Notes: a model not told the origin generated them from the letters alone. 64,000 nucleotides of DNA from Flaviflagellibacter deserti (GCF_042652085.1 NZ_JBHSJF010000008.1:372001-436000); one strand, 5' to 3'. Positions 8,481 to 20,181 are shown, counted from the stretch's first letter. Numbers and translations: made by a program.

Positions 8481-9875
8481 ATGAATGGCGCGCTTCTCCA
8501 CCGCGAACGCCGCTTCCTTGACTGCTTCTGACAGCGTCGGGTGAGCGTGGCAGGTCCGGGCGATATCCTCGGACGACGCGCCGAATTCCATCGCAATCGC
8601 AGCTTCCGCAATCAGCGTCCCGGCATCGGGGCCGATGATGTGCACGCCGAGAACCTCGTCCGTCTTTGAATCGGCGAGGATCTTCACGAAACCGTCCGTC
8701 GTGCCGTTCGCCTTGGCGCGGCCGTTCGCCGTGAACGGGAATTTGCCGATCGCGTAATCGATCCCGTTCTCCTTCAGCTCTTCTTCCGTCCGGCCGACGG
8801 AAGCGACCTCGGGGTCGGTATAGACGACGTTCGGAATGACGGCGTAATTCACATGTCCGGCCTTGCCGGCGAGAAGCTCGGCGATCGCCACGCCCTCGTC
8901 CTCGGCCTTGTGTGCGAGCATCGGCCCGTCGATCACGTCGCCGATGGCGTAGATGCCGTCCACGCTCGACTTGTAATGGCCGTCGACCGCGATGCGACCG
9001 CGCTGGTCGAGCTGAACGCCCGCGGCTTCGAGCCCGAGACCCTCGGTGTATGGAACGCGGCCGATCGCGACCAGCACGACATCGGCTTCCAGGATCTCCG
9101 CATCGCCGCCGGCAGACGGCGCGACGCTGACCTTCAGCACATCACCGGACGTGTCGACGCCGGTCACCTTCGAGCCGAGCTTGAACACCATTCCCTGCTT
9201 GGAAAGGATGCGCTCGAAGCTGCGACCGAGCTCGGAATCCATGCCGGGCAGGATGCGATCGAGGAACTCGACCACCGTCACCTCGGAGCCGAGGCGGCGC
9301 CAGACCGAGCCGAGTTCGAGGCCGATCACGCCGCCGCCGATCACCAGCAGTCTGCCCGGCAGCTTGTCGAGTTCCAGAGCGCCGGTCGAGGAAACGACCC
9401 GCTTCTCGTCGATCTCGACGCCGCGGAGTCTTGTCACGTCCGAGCCGGTCGCGATGACGATGTTTTTCGTTTCCAGCACCTGCTCGCTGCCGTCCTCGGC
9501 CTTCACCAGGACCTTGCCCGCCGAGGGGATCGAGCCGCTGCCGAAGAAGCTGTCGACCTTGTTCTTCTTCAGCAGGAATTCGACGCCCTTCACATTGCCG
9601 TCGACGCCCTTCTGCTTGAACGCCTGCATCGTGGAGAGGTCGAGCTTCGGCGCCGGAACGCCGATGCCCATCTCCGCGAATTTGTGGCCCGCCTCGTCGA
9701 ACAGGTGCGAGGCATGCAGCAGCGCCTTCGACGGAATGCAGCCGATGTTTAGGCAGGTTCCGCCGAAAGTCGCCCGCTTCTCGACGACGGCCGTCTTGAG
9801 GCCAAGCTGGGCAGCACGAATCGCACACACATAGCCGCCGGGGCCGGTGCCGATGACGATGAGATCGTAGGACAT
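8475..9875 (-). CDS. lpdA: Dihydrolipoyl dehydrogenase (E3 of the 2-oxoglutarate dehydrogenase complex)
   Basis: A 466-aa FAD enzyme that reoxidises the lipoyl group of E2 using NAD+. The N-terminal FAD motif GTGPGGYVCAIRAAQLG and the redox disulphide GGTCLNIGCIPSKALL are clear. The NAD-binding GGGVIGLELGSVWRRLG and the C-terminal His-Glu segment HAHPTLSEAVKEA complete the family. It lies on the same strand as sucA-sucB but about 3.5 kb downstream, after an opposite-strand lactate permease. It therefore needs its own promoter (see 9917-9946). Confidence 0.97.
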   Translation of the reverse strand: MSYDLIVIGTGPGGYVCAIRAAQLGLKTAVVEKRATFGGTCLNIGCIPSKALLHASHLFDEAGHKFAEMGIGVPAPKLDLSTMQAFKQKGVDGNVKGVEFLLKKNKVDSFFGSGSIPSAGKVLVKAEDGSEQVLETKNIVIATGSDVTRLRGVEIDEKRVVSSTGALELDKLPGRLLVIGGGVIGLELGSVWRRLGSEVTVVEFLDRILPGMDSELGRSFERILSKQGMVFKLGSKVTGVDTSGDVLKVSVAPSAGGDAEILEADVVLVAIGRVPYTEGLGLEAAGVQLDQRGRIAVDGHYKSSVDGIYAIGDVIDGPMLAHKAEDEGVAIAELLAGKAGHVNYAVIPNVVYTDPEVASVGRTEEELKENGIDYAIGKFPFTANGRAKANGTTDGFVKILADSKTDEVLGVHIIGPDAGTLIAEAAIAMEFGASSEDIARTCHAHPTLSEAVKEAAFAVEKRAIHM

Positions 9876-9916
9876 TTGATTCTCGTGGGGCGCTTCGGGG
9901 AGGAGCGGACGGCAAC

Positions 9917-9946
9917 CCTATATGGGGTGGCCTCGGGTGTCATCAA
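9917..9946 (-). promoter_or_regulatory. Candidate sigma-70 promoter for lpdA
   Basis: On the minus strand TTGATG (9946-9941) and TATAGG (9922-9917) are separated by 18 nt, about 42 nt upstream of the lpdA ATG. A promoter is expected here because lldP upstream is on the other strand. Confidence 0.4.
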
Positions 9947-10045
9947 CGTGGAGGGTTCGGTTCGGAAATCGGGACAACCAGATGGGGATTTCGACTTTGG
10001 TCTACGTTGCACTGCAGGCCTAGGGGCGCTCCTCTTACCACAAAA

Positions 10046-10060
10046 TGAATTCATAATTCA
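10046..10060. promoter_or_regulatory. 15-bp inverted repeat upstream of lldP (shared with mdh)
   Basis: TGAATTCATAATTCA is an inverted repeat (TGAATT, N3, AATTCA) ending 18 nt before the lldP ATG, next to the ribosome binding site. The identical 15-mer on the other strand lies upstream of mdh at 18849-18863. A repressor site is likely from its position. It also fits TGA-N9-TCA, the pattern described for RirA-type operators, but the regulator is unknown. Confidence 0.55.
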
Positions 10061-10078
10061 TAGGGGGGTGGAGCGCCA

Positions 10079-11749
<1,671 letters not shown>

Positions 11750-11770
11750 CGGGTGAGATGAAACTGCGCG

Positions 11771-11907
11771 TGTCCCGGGGCGGCGAAGCCGAGCCCGGGA
11801 TCCATAGCCCCGGTGCTAACAGCCGTCATCCTCCGTCAAGCCGGAGGATGACGGCAACGGAATTGCCGCGGCGTATAGGTTCCGGGGCTCCGCTTCGCGG
11901 CGCCCCG
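11771..11907. repeat. Composite palindromic intergenic element
   Basis: Two imperfect palindromes (TCCCGGG...CCCGGGATCCATA and GGTTCCGGGG...CCCCGGAAC) flank a third near-perfect hairpin, CCGTCATCCTCCG...CGGAGGATGACGG. The outer arms match an element at 37779-37897 (shared CCGGGATCCATA and TTCCGGAACACG). The inner hairpin matches those at 32614-32694 and 46239-46325. It lies between the convergent lldP and MAPEG genes and may act as a transcription barrier. Confidence 0.75.
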
Positions 11908-11917
11908 GAACACGTAA

Positions 11918-12319
11918 TCACCCGAACAGCAGCACCATCAGCATCACGAACAGCCCGATCGTCGCGACGGTCCAGACCAAGGTTCGGACATAGGGAATGC
12001 CCGCCAGATAAAGCGGGATGTACACGACGCGCCCGGCGAACCACAGCCAGGCGCCGACCGCGCCCCAGCCGCCGGTCTTCTGCGTGACCGCAAGCGCCAG
12101 CGACAGCGCGACCAGTGCCGGAAACGTCTCGAGATAGTTCTTCAGCGCCCGCTCGGCGCGACCCGCGACCGGGTTCATGAGCGGCTGCGTCTCGTCACGC
12201 GCTCCCGCATTCCATTGCCGCCCGCGTTCCTTCGTTCCGATCGAGCTCTGCAGCGTGATGTGGACGAGGAGCAGGACGACGCCGAGCGCCAGAACCAGGA
12301 TTTCGGAAGGAAGATTCAC
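11918..12319 (-). CDS. MAPEG family membrane protein
   Basis: A 133-aa integral membrane protein of the MAPEG (membrane-associated eicosanoid/glutathione metabolism) superfamily. It has four hydrophobic helices and the family-like stretch AERALKNYLETFPALVALSLAL, followed by WLWFAGRVVYIPLYLAGIPYVRT. The bacterial function is undefined. Its start overlaps the end of the frameshifted LysE gene by 4 nt. A MAPEG gene between sucB and lpdA is, to my recollection, common in Hyphomicrobiales. Confidence 0.88.
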   Translation of the reverse strand: MNLPSEILVLALGVVLLLVHITLQSSIGTKERGRQWNAGARDETQPLMNPVAGRAERALKNYLETFPALVALSLALAVTQKTGGWGAVGAWLWFAGRVVYIPLYLAGIPYVRTLVWTVATIGLFVMLMVLLFG

Positions 12320-12950
12320 GGCGCCGCCTTCTGCAAGGCAAGCCTTACCCCGAATGCGATGAAGACCGCGCCCGTCGTCCGGTTGATCCAGCGTCCGGCA
12401 CGGGAATAGGCGGCCCGGATCGCCTTGGTCGTGAAGAAGACCGCGACCAGAGAGAACCAGGCGCCGACCATCACCGCCATGATCGTGCCATAGCCGAACT
12501 GAACCGGTATCGGCGTCTCGTGCGAAACGAGCACCGTGAACAGCGAACGAAGAACAAGGCGGCCTTCGGATTCAGCAGATTGGTCAGGAAGCCCATGCCG
12601 AACGAGCGCAGCAGTGAGCGGCCGTTGCTCGGGGGGTCGGCATGGGCAATCGGCGCCGCCGGAGTGGGCGCGCGCAGCGACATCACGCCGATGAAGATCA
12701 GATAGGCCGCGCCCGCCCATTTGATGATGTTGAAGGCCAGGATCGACTGCGAGACGAGCAGGCCGACGCCGAGCACAGTGTAGGTGACATGGACGAGGAT
12801 CGAGGCTGCGAGCCCCCAGGCCGCCATCACCCCCGCGCGGCGTCCGAAGCCGGTGCTTTCGCGGACGATGAATGCGAAATCCACGCCGGGTGCGACGACT
12901 GCAAGCGCGAAGACGCCGAGCAGTGCGGCGAGTTCAGAAATGTCGATCAC
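12316..12950 (-). pseudogene. LysE/RhtB family amino-acid exporter, frameshifted
   Basis: The N-terminal frame (start 12950) reads MIDISELAALLGVFALAVVAPG, typical of LysE/RhtB exporters, through LLNPKAALFFV and then drifts into Arg/Ser-rich nonsense. Family sequence resumes in another frame (SLFTVLVSHETPIPVQFGYG ... GRWINRTTGAVFIAFGVRLAL) and ends at 12316. Restoring the frame needs one extra base near 12541-12549, in the codons after ALFFV. No homopolymer is present there. Both ends keep 4-nt overlaps with their neighbours, so the operon structure is intact. It is either a recent pseudogene or a single-base assembly error. Confidence 0.85.
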
Positions 12951-13378
12951 GCGGCCTGCGGGGCGAGGGGGGCGTTGAACTCCCAGACATGGCCGAAGGG
13001 ATCGCGAACCTTGCCGTAACGCGAACCCCAGAACACGTCCTGCGCCGGCAGGACCAAGGTGGCGCCGGCCGTAACCGCGCGCTCGATCGCGGCATCCGTG
13101 TCGGAAGGCGCCTTCATGTTGATGTTGATCGCCATGCTGGCGCCGCCGCGCGTCAGCGGCGACAGGACGTCGCCGCCAAACTCCGGAAACTCGTCATGCA
13201 GCATGACCTCGCCGCCGAAGAGGGCGAGGTTGGCGTGCATCACGCGTTTGCCGTCCTCGGCCATGTGCTTGAAGGTCGTCGTGGCGCCGAACGCCTTCTC
13301 GTAGAAGGCGATCGCCTCGCTGCCGCCCTTCACGCAGAGATGGGCCTGGATCGGCGGAATATCGGGTCCGAACGCCAT
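12947..13378 (-). CDS. VOC-family protein, PhnB-like
   Basis: A 143-aa VOC-fold protein of the PhnB/YecM-like 3-demethylubiquinone-9 methyltransferase-like group. It begins MAFGPDIPPIQAHLCVKGGS, followed by AIAFYEKAFGA, and ends with WGSRYGKVRDPFGHVWEF, the standard signature of this subfamily. The function is unknown. The stop overlaps the LysE start by 4 nt, and the gene begins 12 nt after sucB, so it is probably in the odh transcription unit. Confidence 0.85.
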   Translation of the reverse strand: MAFGPDIPPIQAHLCVKGGSEAIAFYEKAFGATTTFKHMAEDGKRVMHANLALFGGEVMLHDEFPEFGGDVLSPLTRGGASMAININMKAPSDTDAAIERAVTAGATLVLPAQDVFWGSRYGKVRDPFGHVWEFNAPLAPQAA

Positions 13379-13390
13379 GGCGTCATCTTC

Positions 13391-14671
<1,281 letters not shown>

Positions 14672-14709
14672 CTTACTCCCCTATCGCGCCATCCGGCGTC
14701 TTCTCGCGT

Positions 14710-17673
14710 TCACGCGAACGCTTCGTCCAGGAATGCCCTGAGCTGGGCCTGATGCTTCGACATCTGGCCGACGGCCGTCGACGCCGCTGGCGGACGTCCG
14801 ACATAGCGCGCACGTCGCACGTCGCCTTTTCGGCCGCCTGCCCAGTTGATGTACTGATCGACGAAGAACCAGGCGCCCATATTGCGCGGCTCTTCCTGGC
14901 ACCAGACGATCTCGGCGTTCTTGAATCGAGACAGCTCCTGCGCCAGCGACTTCGCCGGGAACGGGTAAAGCTGTTCGATACGCATGATGCAGATGTCGTC
15001 GATGCCGCGCTTCTCGCGTTCCTCGAACAGGTCGTAATAGACCTTGCCCGAGCAGAGGATGATGCGGCGCACCTTCCCCGGCTCCTTGAACAGCTCACCG
15101 CCCTTGCGCTCGTCAGCGTCGTCGTGCAGCCAGCGATGGAAGAATGTGCCTTCCTCGAACTTGTCGAGCGTCGAGACCGCCCGCTTGTGGCGGAGCAGGC
15201 TTTTCGGCGTCATCAGCACGAGCGGCTTGCGGAATTCACGGTTCAGCTGACGGCGCAGAACATGGAAATAGTTCGACGGCGTCGTGATGTTGCAGACCTG
15301 CATATTGTCTTCGGCGCACATCTGCAGATAGCGTTCCAGACGGGCCGACGAATGCTCCGGGCCCTGGCCCTCATAGCCATGCGGCAGGAGCATCACGAGG
15401 CCGGACATGCGTAGCCACTTCTTCTCGCCGGACGAGATGAACTGGTCGATGACGACCTGGGCGCCGTTGGCGAAGTCGCCGAACTGAGCTTCCCAAAGGG
15501 TCAGCGCGTTCGGCTCGGCCAGCGAATAGCCGTACTCGAAGCCGAGCACCGCCTCTTCCGAGAGCATCGAATTGATGACCTCGTAATGACCCTGGTTTTC
15601 GCTCAGGTGATTGAAGGGCTTATAGCGCGCCTCGGTCTCCTGGTCGGTCAGAACCGAATGGCGCTGCGAGAAGGTGCCGCGCTCGACGTCCTGGCCGGAC
15701 AGGCGAACGGGGTGGCCCTCCAGCAGCAGCGACGAGAACGCCAAAGCCTCGCCGGTCGCCCAGTCGATGCCTTCTCCGGTCTCGATCGCGGTCCTGCGAT
15801 TGTCGAGGAAGCGCGCGATCGTCTTGTGCAGGTGGAAGCCGGCCGGAACGCTCGTGATTTTCCGGCCGATCTCCTTCAGCGTCTCCTTCTCGACGCCGGT
15901 CGTGCCGCGTCGGGCATCGTCGGTGTCCTTGCCTGCGGGCTTCAGGCCGGCCCAGCGGCCGTCGAGCCAGTCGGCCTTGTTCGGCAGGTAGTTGCCGCCG
16001 CCTTCGAACTCGGTCTCCAGGCGCGCGCGCCATGCCTCGCGCATCTGATCGACCTCGCCCGGCGCGACCACGCCCTCCTGCTCGAGCTTCCTGGCGTAGA
16101 GTTCGAGCGTCGAGGGGAGCTGGCGGATGACCTTGTACATCGCCGGCTGGGTGAACGACGGCTCGTCGCCTTCGTTGTGGCCGTAGCGGCGGTAGCAGAA
16201 CATGTCGACCACGACCGGCTTCTTGAACTTCTGCCGGAATTCGGTCGCGACCTTGGCGGCGAACGTCACCGCCTCCGGATCGTCGCCGTTCACGTGCAGC
16301 ACCGGCGCCTCGACCATCTTCGCCACATCCGACGGATAGGGCGAGGAGCGGGCGACGCGCGGGCTCGTGGTGAAGCCGATCTGGTTGTTGATGATGAAGT
16401 GGATCGAGCCGCCGGTGCGGTGACCCTTCAGGCCGGAGAGGCCAAAGCATTCGGCGATCACGCCCTGGCCGGCGAACGCGGCGTCGCCGTGGATCAGGAG
16501 CGGCAGCACCTTGGTGCGCTCGGTATCCTTGTGCTGGTCCTGCTTGGCGCGGACCTTACCCAGAACGACCGGGTCGACGATCTCGAGATGCGACGGGTTC
16601 GCGGTCAGCGACAGATGCACCTTGTTGCCGTCGAACTCGCGGTCGGACGAAGCACCCAGATGATACTTCACGTCGCCCGAGCCCTCGATGTCGTCGGGAG
16701 TCGAGGAACCGCCCTTGAACTCGTGGAACAGCGCGCGGTGCGGCTTGCTCATGACCTGGGTGAGCACGTTCAGACGGCCGCGATGGGCCATGCCGAGCAC
16801 GATCTCCTGCACGCCGAGATTGCCGCCGCGCTTGATGATCTGCTCCAGCGCCGGGATCAGGCTTTCGCCGCCGTCCAGGCCGAAACGCTTGGTGCCGGTA
16901 TATTTGACATCGAGGAAGCGCTCGAAGCCCTCGGCCTCGACCAGCTTGTTCAGGATCGCGCGCTTGCCCTCGCGGGTGAAGGCGACGCCCTTCTCCGGGC
17001 CTTCCATGCGCTCCTGGATCCACGCCTTCTCGGCAGGCTCGGAGATGTGCATGAACTCGACGCCGATCGTCGAGCAATAGTTGCGGCGGAGGATCGCCAC
17101 GATCTCGCGCATGGTCGCGTATTCGAGGCCGAGCACGTAGTCGAGGAAGATCTTGCGGTCCATATCGGCTTCGGTGAAGCCGTAGGACGCCGGGTCGAGC
17201 TCCTCCTGAGCCCGTGATGGCTGGATCTTGAGCGGGTCGAGATCGGCCGCCAGATGGCCGCGCATGCGGTAGGCGCGGATCAGCATCAGCGCGCGGACGG
17301 AATCGCGTGTCGCCTGATGCGCCTCTTCCGACGAGATCGCCTGGCCGATTTCCTTCGCCTTCGACTGGATGCGGTCGGAAACCGCTTTCTCGGCGATATG
17401 GATTTCACCGGGCGCCCAATTGCCGTCGAGCGCGGAGACCAGTTCGCCGTTCAGGGGCTGAGGCCAATCCGGCCGGGACCATGAAGGCCCTTCGGCATTC
17501 TTCGCCGCGTCAGCCGGTCTGTCGCCCAGTTCCGCGAAGAAGGCGCGCCATTCGGCGTCTACCGAATTCGGATTGTCGATGTAGCGGGCGTAGAGGTCTT
17601 CGACATAGGCCGCATTGGCGCCGTCGAGAAAGGCGGTGTTCAGGAAAGCCTGGTTCGCCGTTTGGCGTGACAT
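14710..17673 (-). CDS. sucA: 2-oxoglutarate dehydrogenase E1 component
   Basis: This thiamine-diphosphate-dependent decarboxylase of the TCA cycle is 987 aa, the usual size. The N-terminal E2-binding helix has NTAFLDGANAAYVEDLYARY. The ThDP region shows IHGDAAFAGQGVIAECFG and INNQIGFTTSP. FGDFANGAQVVIDQFISSGE and VMLLPHGYEGQGPEHSSARL are conserved in the C-terminal half. The 171-nt leader after mdh contains two hairpins (17760-17813). In related genomes sucCD usually occupies this position, and here it is absent. Confidence 0.98.
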   Translation of the reverse strand: MSRQTANQAFLNTAFLDGANAAYVEDLYARYIDNPNSVDAEWRAFFAELGDRPADAAKNAEGPSWSRPDWPQPLNGELVSALDGNWAPGEIHIAEKAVSDRIQSKAKEIGQAISSEEAHQATRDSVRALMLIRAYRMRGHLAADLDPLKIQPSRAQEELDPASYGFTEADMDRKIFLDYVLGLEYATMREIVAILRRNYCSTIGVEFMHISEPAEKAWIQERMEGPEKGVAFTREGKRAILNKLVEAEGFERFLDVKYTGTKRFGLDGGESLIPALEQIIKRGGNLGVQEIVLGMAHRGRLNVLTQVMSKPHRALFHEFKGGSSTPDDIEGSGDVKYHLGASSDREFDGNKVHLSLTANPSHLEIVDPVVLGKVRAKQDQHKDTERTKVLPLLIHGDAAFAGQGVIAECFGLSGLKGHRTGGSIHFIINNQIGFTTSPRVARSSPYPSDVAKMVEAPVLHVNGDDPEAVTFAAKVATEFRQKFKKPVVVDMFCYRRYGHNEGDEPSFTQPAMYKVIRQLPSTLELYARKLEQEGVVAPGEVDQMREAWRARLETEFEGGGNYLPNKADWLDGRWAGLKPAGKDTDDARRGTTGVEKETLKEIGRKITSVPAGFHLHKTIARFLDNRRTAIETGEGIDWATGEALAFSSLLLEGHPVRLSGQDVERGTFSQRHSVLTDQETEARYKPFNHLSENQGHYEVINSMLSEEAVLGFEYGYSLAEPNALTLWEAQFGDFANGAQVVIDQFISSGEKKWLRMSGLVMLLPHGYEGQGPEHSSARLERYLQMCAEDNMQVCNITTPSNYFHVLRRQLNREFRKPLVLMTPKSLLRHKRAVSTLDKFEEGTFFHRWLHDDADERKGGELFKEPGKVRRIILCSGKVYYDLFEEREKRGIDDICIMRIEQLYPFPAKSLAQELSRFKNAEIVWCQEEPRNMGAWFFVDQYINWAGGRKGDVRRARYVGRPPAASTAVGQMSKHQAQLRAFLDEAFA

Positions 17674-17759
17674 GGTCGTCGCGTCCTTTGGACGTCCACG
17701 GCGGTTCTTGTGGCCGCCGTTCTGGAGGAAGGGGCAGTTTCCGGAAGACGAAAACTGTC

Positions 17760-17813
17760 GACTGAGAATCAGTCAGATCGGACCGGGTTTCAACACCCGG
17801 CACCGATCTTTTT
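17760..17813 (+). terminator. Two hairpins in the mdh-sucA gap, one a plus-strand terminator
   Basis: Hairpin 1 is GACTGA-GAA-TCAGTC (17760-17774). Hairpin 2 pairs GATCGG/CCGATC and, inside it, CCGGGT/ACCCGG (17776-17808), and is followed on the plus strand by TTTTT (17809-17813). This is a classical intrinsic terminator only for plus-strand transcription, yet mdh and sucA are both on the minus strand. On the minus strand the pair would fold in the sucA leader, about 90-140 nt before its ATG. Confidence 0.6.
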
Positions 17814-17844
17814 GGAGATAAACGCTCTTTACGGCAGCCGTGCG

Positions 17845-18810
17845 TCAGGCTCCCAGATGCGGTGCGATTTGTTGGCAGGCCTCAACCAGTCCGCGCACGC
17901 TTTCGATCGACTTGTCGAACATGCTGCGTTCGTGACCGTTGAGCTCGATCTCGACGACCTTTTCGACGCCGTTCGAGCCGATGACCACCGGCACGCCGAC
18001 ATAGAGGCCGTCGACGCCGTACTGGCCGGTCAGGAAGGCCGCGCAGGGCAGGACCCGCTTCTTGTCGCGCAGATAGCTTTCGGCCATCGCGATCGCGGAC
18101 GCCGCCGGGGCGTAGAACGCGGAGCCGGTCTTCAGCAGGCCGACGATCTCGCCGCCGCCTTTACGCGTGCGGTCGACGATGGCGTCGATCTTCGCCTGGG
18201 TCGTCCAGCCCATCCGCACGAGGTCCGGCAGCGGGATACCGGCGACCGCCGAATAGCGGGTCAGCGGAACCATGTCGTCGCCGTGGCCGCCGAGCACGAA
18301 GGCGGTGACGTCCTTCACCGAGACGCCGAGTTCCTCGGCGAGGAAGTAGCGGAAGCGGGCCGAGTCGAGCACGCCGGCCATGCCGACGACCTTGTTCGCC
18401 GGAAGTCCGGACGACTTCTGCAGCGCCCAGACCATCGCGTCGAGCGGGTTGGTTATGCAGATCACGAATGCGTTCGGCGCATACTTCTTAATGCCCGCGC
18501 CGACCTGCTCCATGACCTTGATGTTGGTGCCGACGAGATCGTCGCGGCTCATGCCCGGCTTGCGCGGCACGCCGGCGGTGACGATCACGACATCCGCGCC
18601 CTCGATGTCCGAATACGAATTCGTGCCCTTGAAGACCGCGTCGAAGCCCTCGATCGGAGCGGATTCGGCGATATCGAGCGACTTACCCTGCGGCGTGCCT
18701 TCGACGATGTCGAACATCACGATGTCGCCGAGTTCCTTCAATCCGGCGAGAAGGGCGAGCGTGCCGCCGATCTGTCCGGAGCCAAGCAATGCGATCTTAT
18801 TGCGGGACAT
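17845..18810 (-). CDS. mdh: Malate dehydrogenase (NAD+)
   Basis: A 321-aa LDH-like malate dehydrogenase interconverting malate and oxaloacetate. The N-terminal Rossmann motif is ALLGSGQIGGTLALLAGLKEL. The substrate loop carries VPRKPGMSRDDLVGTN and the catalytic His lies in VLGGHGDDMVPLTRY. The gene starts 50 nt after zapE, and a 15-bp inverted repeat identical to the one before lldP lies in that space. Normally it heads the mdh-sucCDAB operon; here the next gene is sucA. Confidence 0.97.
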   Translation of the reverse strand: MSRNKIALLGSGQIGGTLALLAGLKELGDIVMFDIVEGTPQGKSLDIAESAPIEGFDAVFKGTNSYSDIEGADVVIVTAGVPRKPGMSRDDLVGTNIKVMEQVGAGIKKYAPNAFVICITNPLDAMVWALQKSSGLPANKVVGMAGVLDSARFRYFLAEELGVSVKDVTAFVLGGHGDDMVPLTRYSAVAGIPLPDLVRMGWTTQAKIDAIVDRTRKGGGEIVGLLKTGSAFYAPAASAIAMAESYLRDKKRVLPCAAFLTGQYGVDGLYVGVPVVIGSNGVEKVVEIELNGHERSMFDKSIESVRGLVEACQQIAPHLGA

Positions 18811-18848
18811 TTGGAGTTTCCTCTGAGGGGTAATTGCTATCGCGGTTT

Positions 18849-18863
18849 TGAATTATGAATTCA
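18849..18863. promoter_or_regulatory. 15-bp inverted repeat upstream of mdh (shared with lldP)
   Basis: On the minus strand this reads TGAATTCATAATTCA, the exact 15-mer found before lldP (10046-10060). Its first three bases are the zapE stop codon, and it ends 38 nt before the mdh ATG. The position suits an operator or promoter element of the mdh-suc operon. Confidence 0.55.
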
Positions 18864-19973
18864 AGTCACGGCGCGTCCGTGGGGGAGGGAAAGCCACTCT
18901 TTTGATCTCATTTCGACCAGCCGGGAGGCCGTCCGCTTGAATGCGACGGCCTGTTTTCCCGACGTCAGTAGAGCATCGGGTTCGGCGGCCGCCGAGGCGA
19001 TCAATTTGACCCTGTTATCGTACAATTCGTCTATCAGGATGATGAAGCGCCGAACCTGGTCCGGAGCTGCCGTGTCGAGCAGCGGGATCCCGTCGAGCAC
19101 GATAGAATGGTATCGCTGCGCGATCGCGCCAAGGTCGGCCGGTCCGAGAAGGGCGCCGCAAAGGCCTTCGAAAGTGTAGCGGGCGACGCCGTTCAGCGCG
19201 TTCGGCACGACCACGTCACGCCCCTGCACGCGCAGCGTCTGCGGCCCGCCCTTCGCGGCCCCGGCCAGCCGCTCGAACGCAGCGTCCACCGCCTTCTTGG
19301 CCGTGCCATCTGCCGGAACGTACCAAGTCGGCGCGGCGGCCAGTTTTTCCAGTCGGAAATCCGAGGGCGCGTCGAGCTTCACGACGTCGACCCGCTCTTT
19401 CAGGAGATCGATGAACGGCAGGAAGAGGTGGCGGTTCAGCCCATTGCGATAGAGGCCGTCCGGCGGCTCGTTCGATGTGGTGACCAGAACGGCGCCGCGC
19501 TCGAACATCCGCCCGAACAGACGGCTCAGCAGCATGGCGTCGGCGATGTCGGTCACCTGGAATTCGTCGAGGCAGAGCAGCTTGCCCTCCGCCGCGATCT
19601 CGTCGGCGACTTCGAGGATGGCGTCGCCGCCCTTTCCGTTCTGCCGCTGCCGCACCTCGTGCAGCCGGCCATGGACCTCCACCATGAAAGCGTGGAAATG
19701 CGCCCGCCTTTTCGCGTCGTGCGGCGCGAGATCGAAGAACTGGTCCATCAGCAGCGTCTTGCCGCGTCCGACCTCTCCCCAGATGTAGAGGCCGCGCGGC
19801 GCGGGAGCCTTCTTGCCGAAGAGGCGGTCGAATAAGCCCGGGCCTTTCGGCGTCCCGTCGAGTTCGGTCAGCAGGGCATCGAGCTTCCCCACTACAGCAA
19901 TCTGCGCGGGGTCCGGCCTGATCGCGCCCAAGCGCGCCAGTTCGGCATAGTTCTGGTCAAGCGTTTGTTGCAT
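18861..19973 (-). CDS. zapE: Cell division protein ZapE (AFG1-like ATPase)
   Basis: A 370-aa AAA-type P-loop ATPase that in E. coli acts on the Z-ring under stress. The Walker A is GLYIWGEVGRGKTLLMDQFF and the Walker B region is LLCLDEFQVTDIADAMLLS. VLVTTSNEPPDGLYRNGLNR is a strong family signature, and the C-terminal FIILIDELYDNRVKLI also matches. It directly precedes mdh on the same strand, a conserved alphaproteobacterial pair. Confidence 0.95.
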   Translation of the reverse strand: MQQTLDQNYAELARLGAIRPDPAQIAVVGKLDALLTELDGTPKGPGLFDRLFGKKAPAPRGLYIWGEVGRGKTLLMDQFFDLAPHDAKRRAHFHAFMVEVHGRLHEVRQRQNGKGGDAILEVADEIAAEGKLLCLDEFQVTDIADAMLLSRLFGRMFERGAVLVTTSNEPPDGLYRNGLNRHLFLPFIDLLKERVDVVKLDAPSDFRLEKLAAAPTWYVPADGTAKKAVDAAFERLAGAAKGGPQTLRVQGRDVVVPNALNGVARYTFEGLCGALLGPADLGAIAQRYHSIVLDGIPLLDTAAPDQVRRFIILIDELYDNRVKLIASAAAEPDALLTSGKQAVAFKRTASRLVEMRSKEWLSLPHGRAVT

Positions 19974-20095
19974 GGCTGGGGCGCAAGTTACGGCGGCTCC
20001 TGTCGAATACTTGCCCTAGGAAAGAAGGTTTTTCCACATAACCGGTCTGGTTTGCGACAGTTGCGTGGCGGAAGTGAAACTTTTTTGTAACGCAG

Positions 20096-20120
20096 GGAAC
20101 CGAATCCCGGGTGAGCCGTT
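20096..20120 (+). promoter_or_regulatory. EcfG-type general stress promoter for the secreted protease
   Basis: GGAAC (20096-20100), exactly 16 nt, then CGTT (20117-20120). This matches the published alphaproteobacterial EcfG/PhyR-regulon consensus GGAAC-N16-17-CGTT. It would start transcription near 20127, about 55 nt before the GTG of the protease gene. Confidence 0.65.
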
Positions 20121-20181
20121 TTACCTGCTTGACGAAAATTCTGTCTGCTTCATCCTTCGCCGTAGTGCGGGGGATGAGAAC

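Noticed and set aside
10046..10060. Irr-type iron control element (ICE)
   Set aside because: The half-site is TGAATT, not the TTAGAA/TTCTAA of ICE boxes. Only the looser TGA-N9-TCA spacing fits an iron operator.
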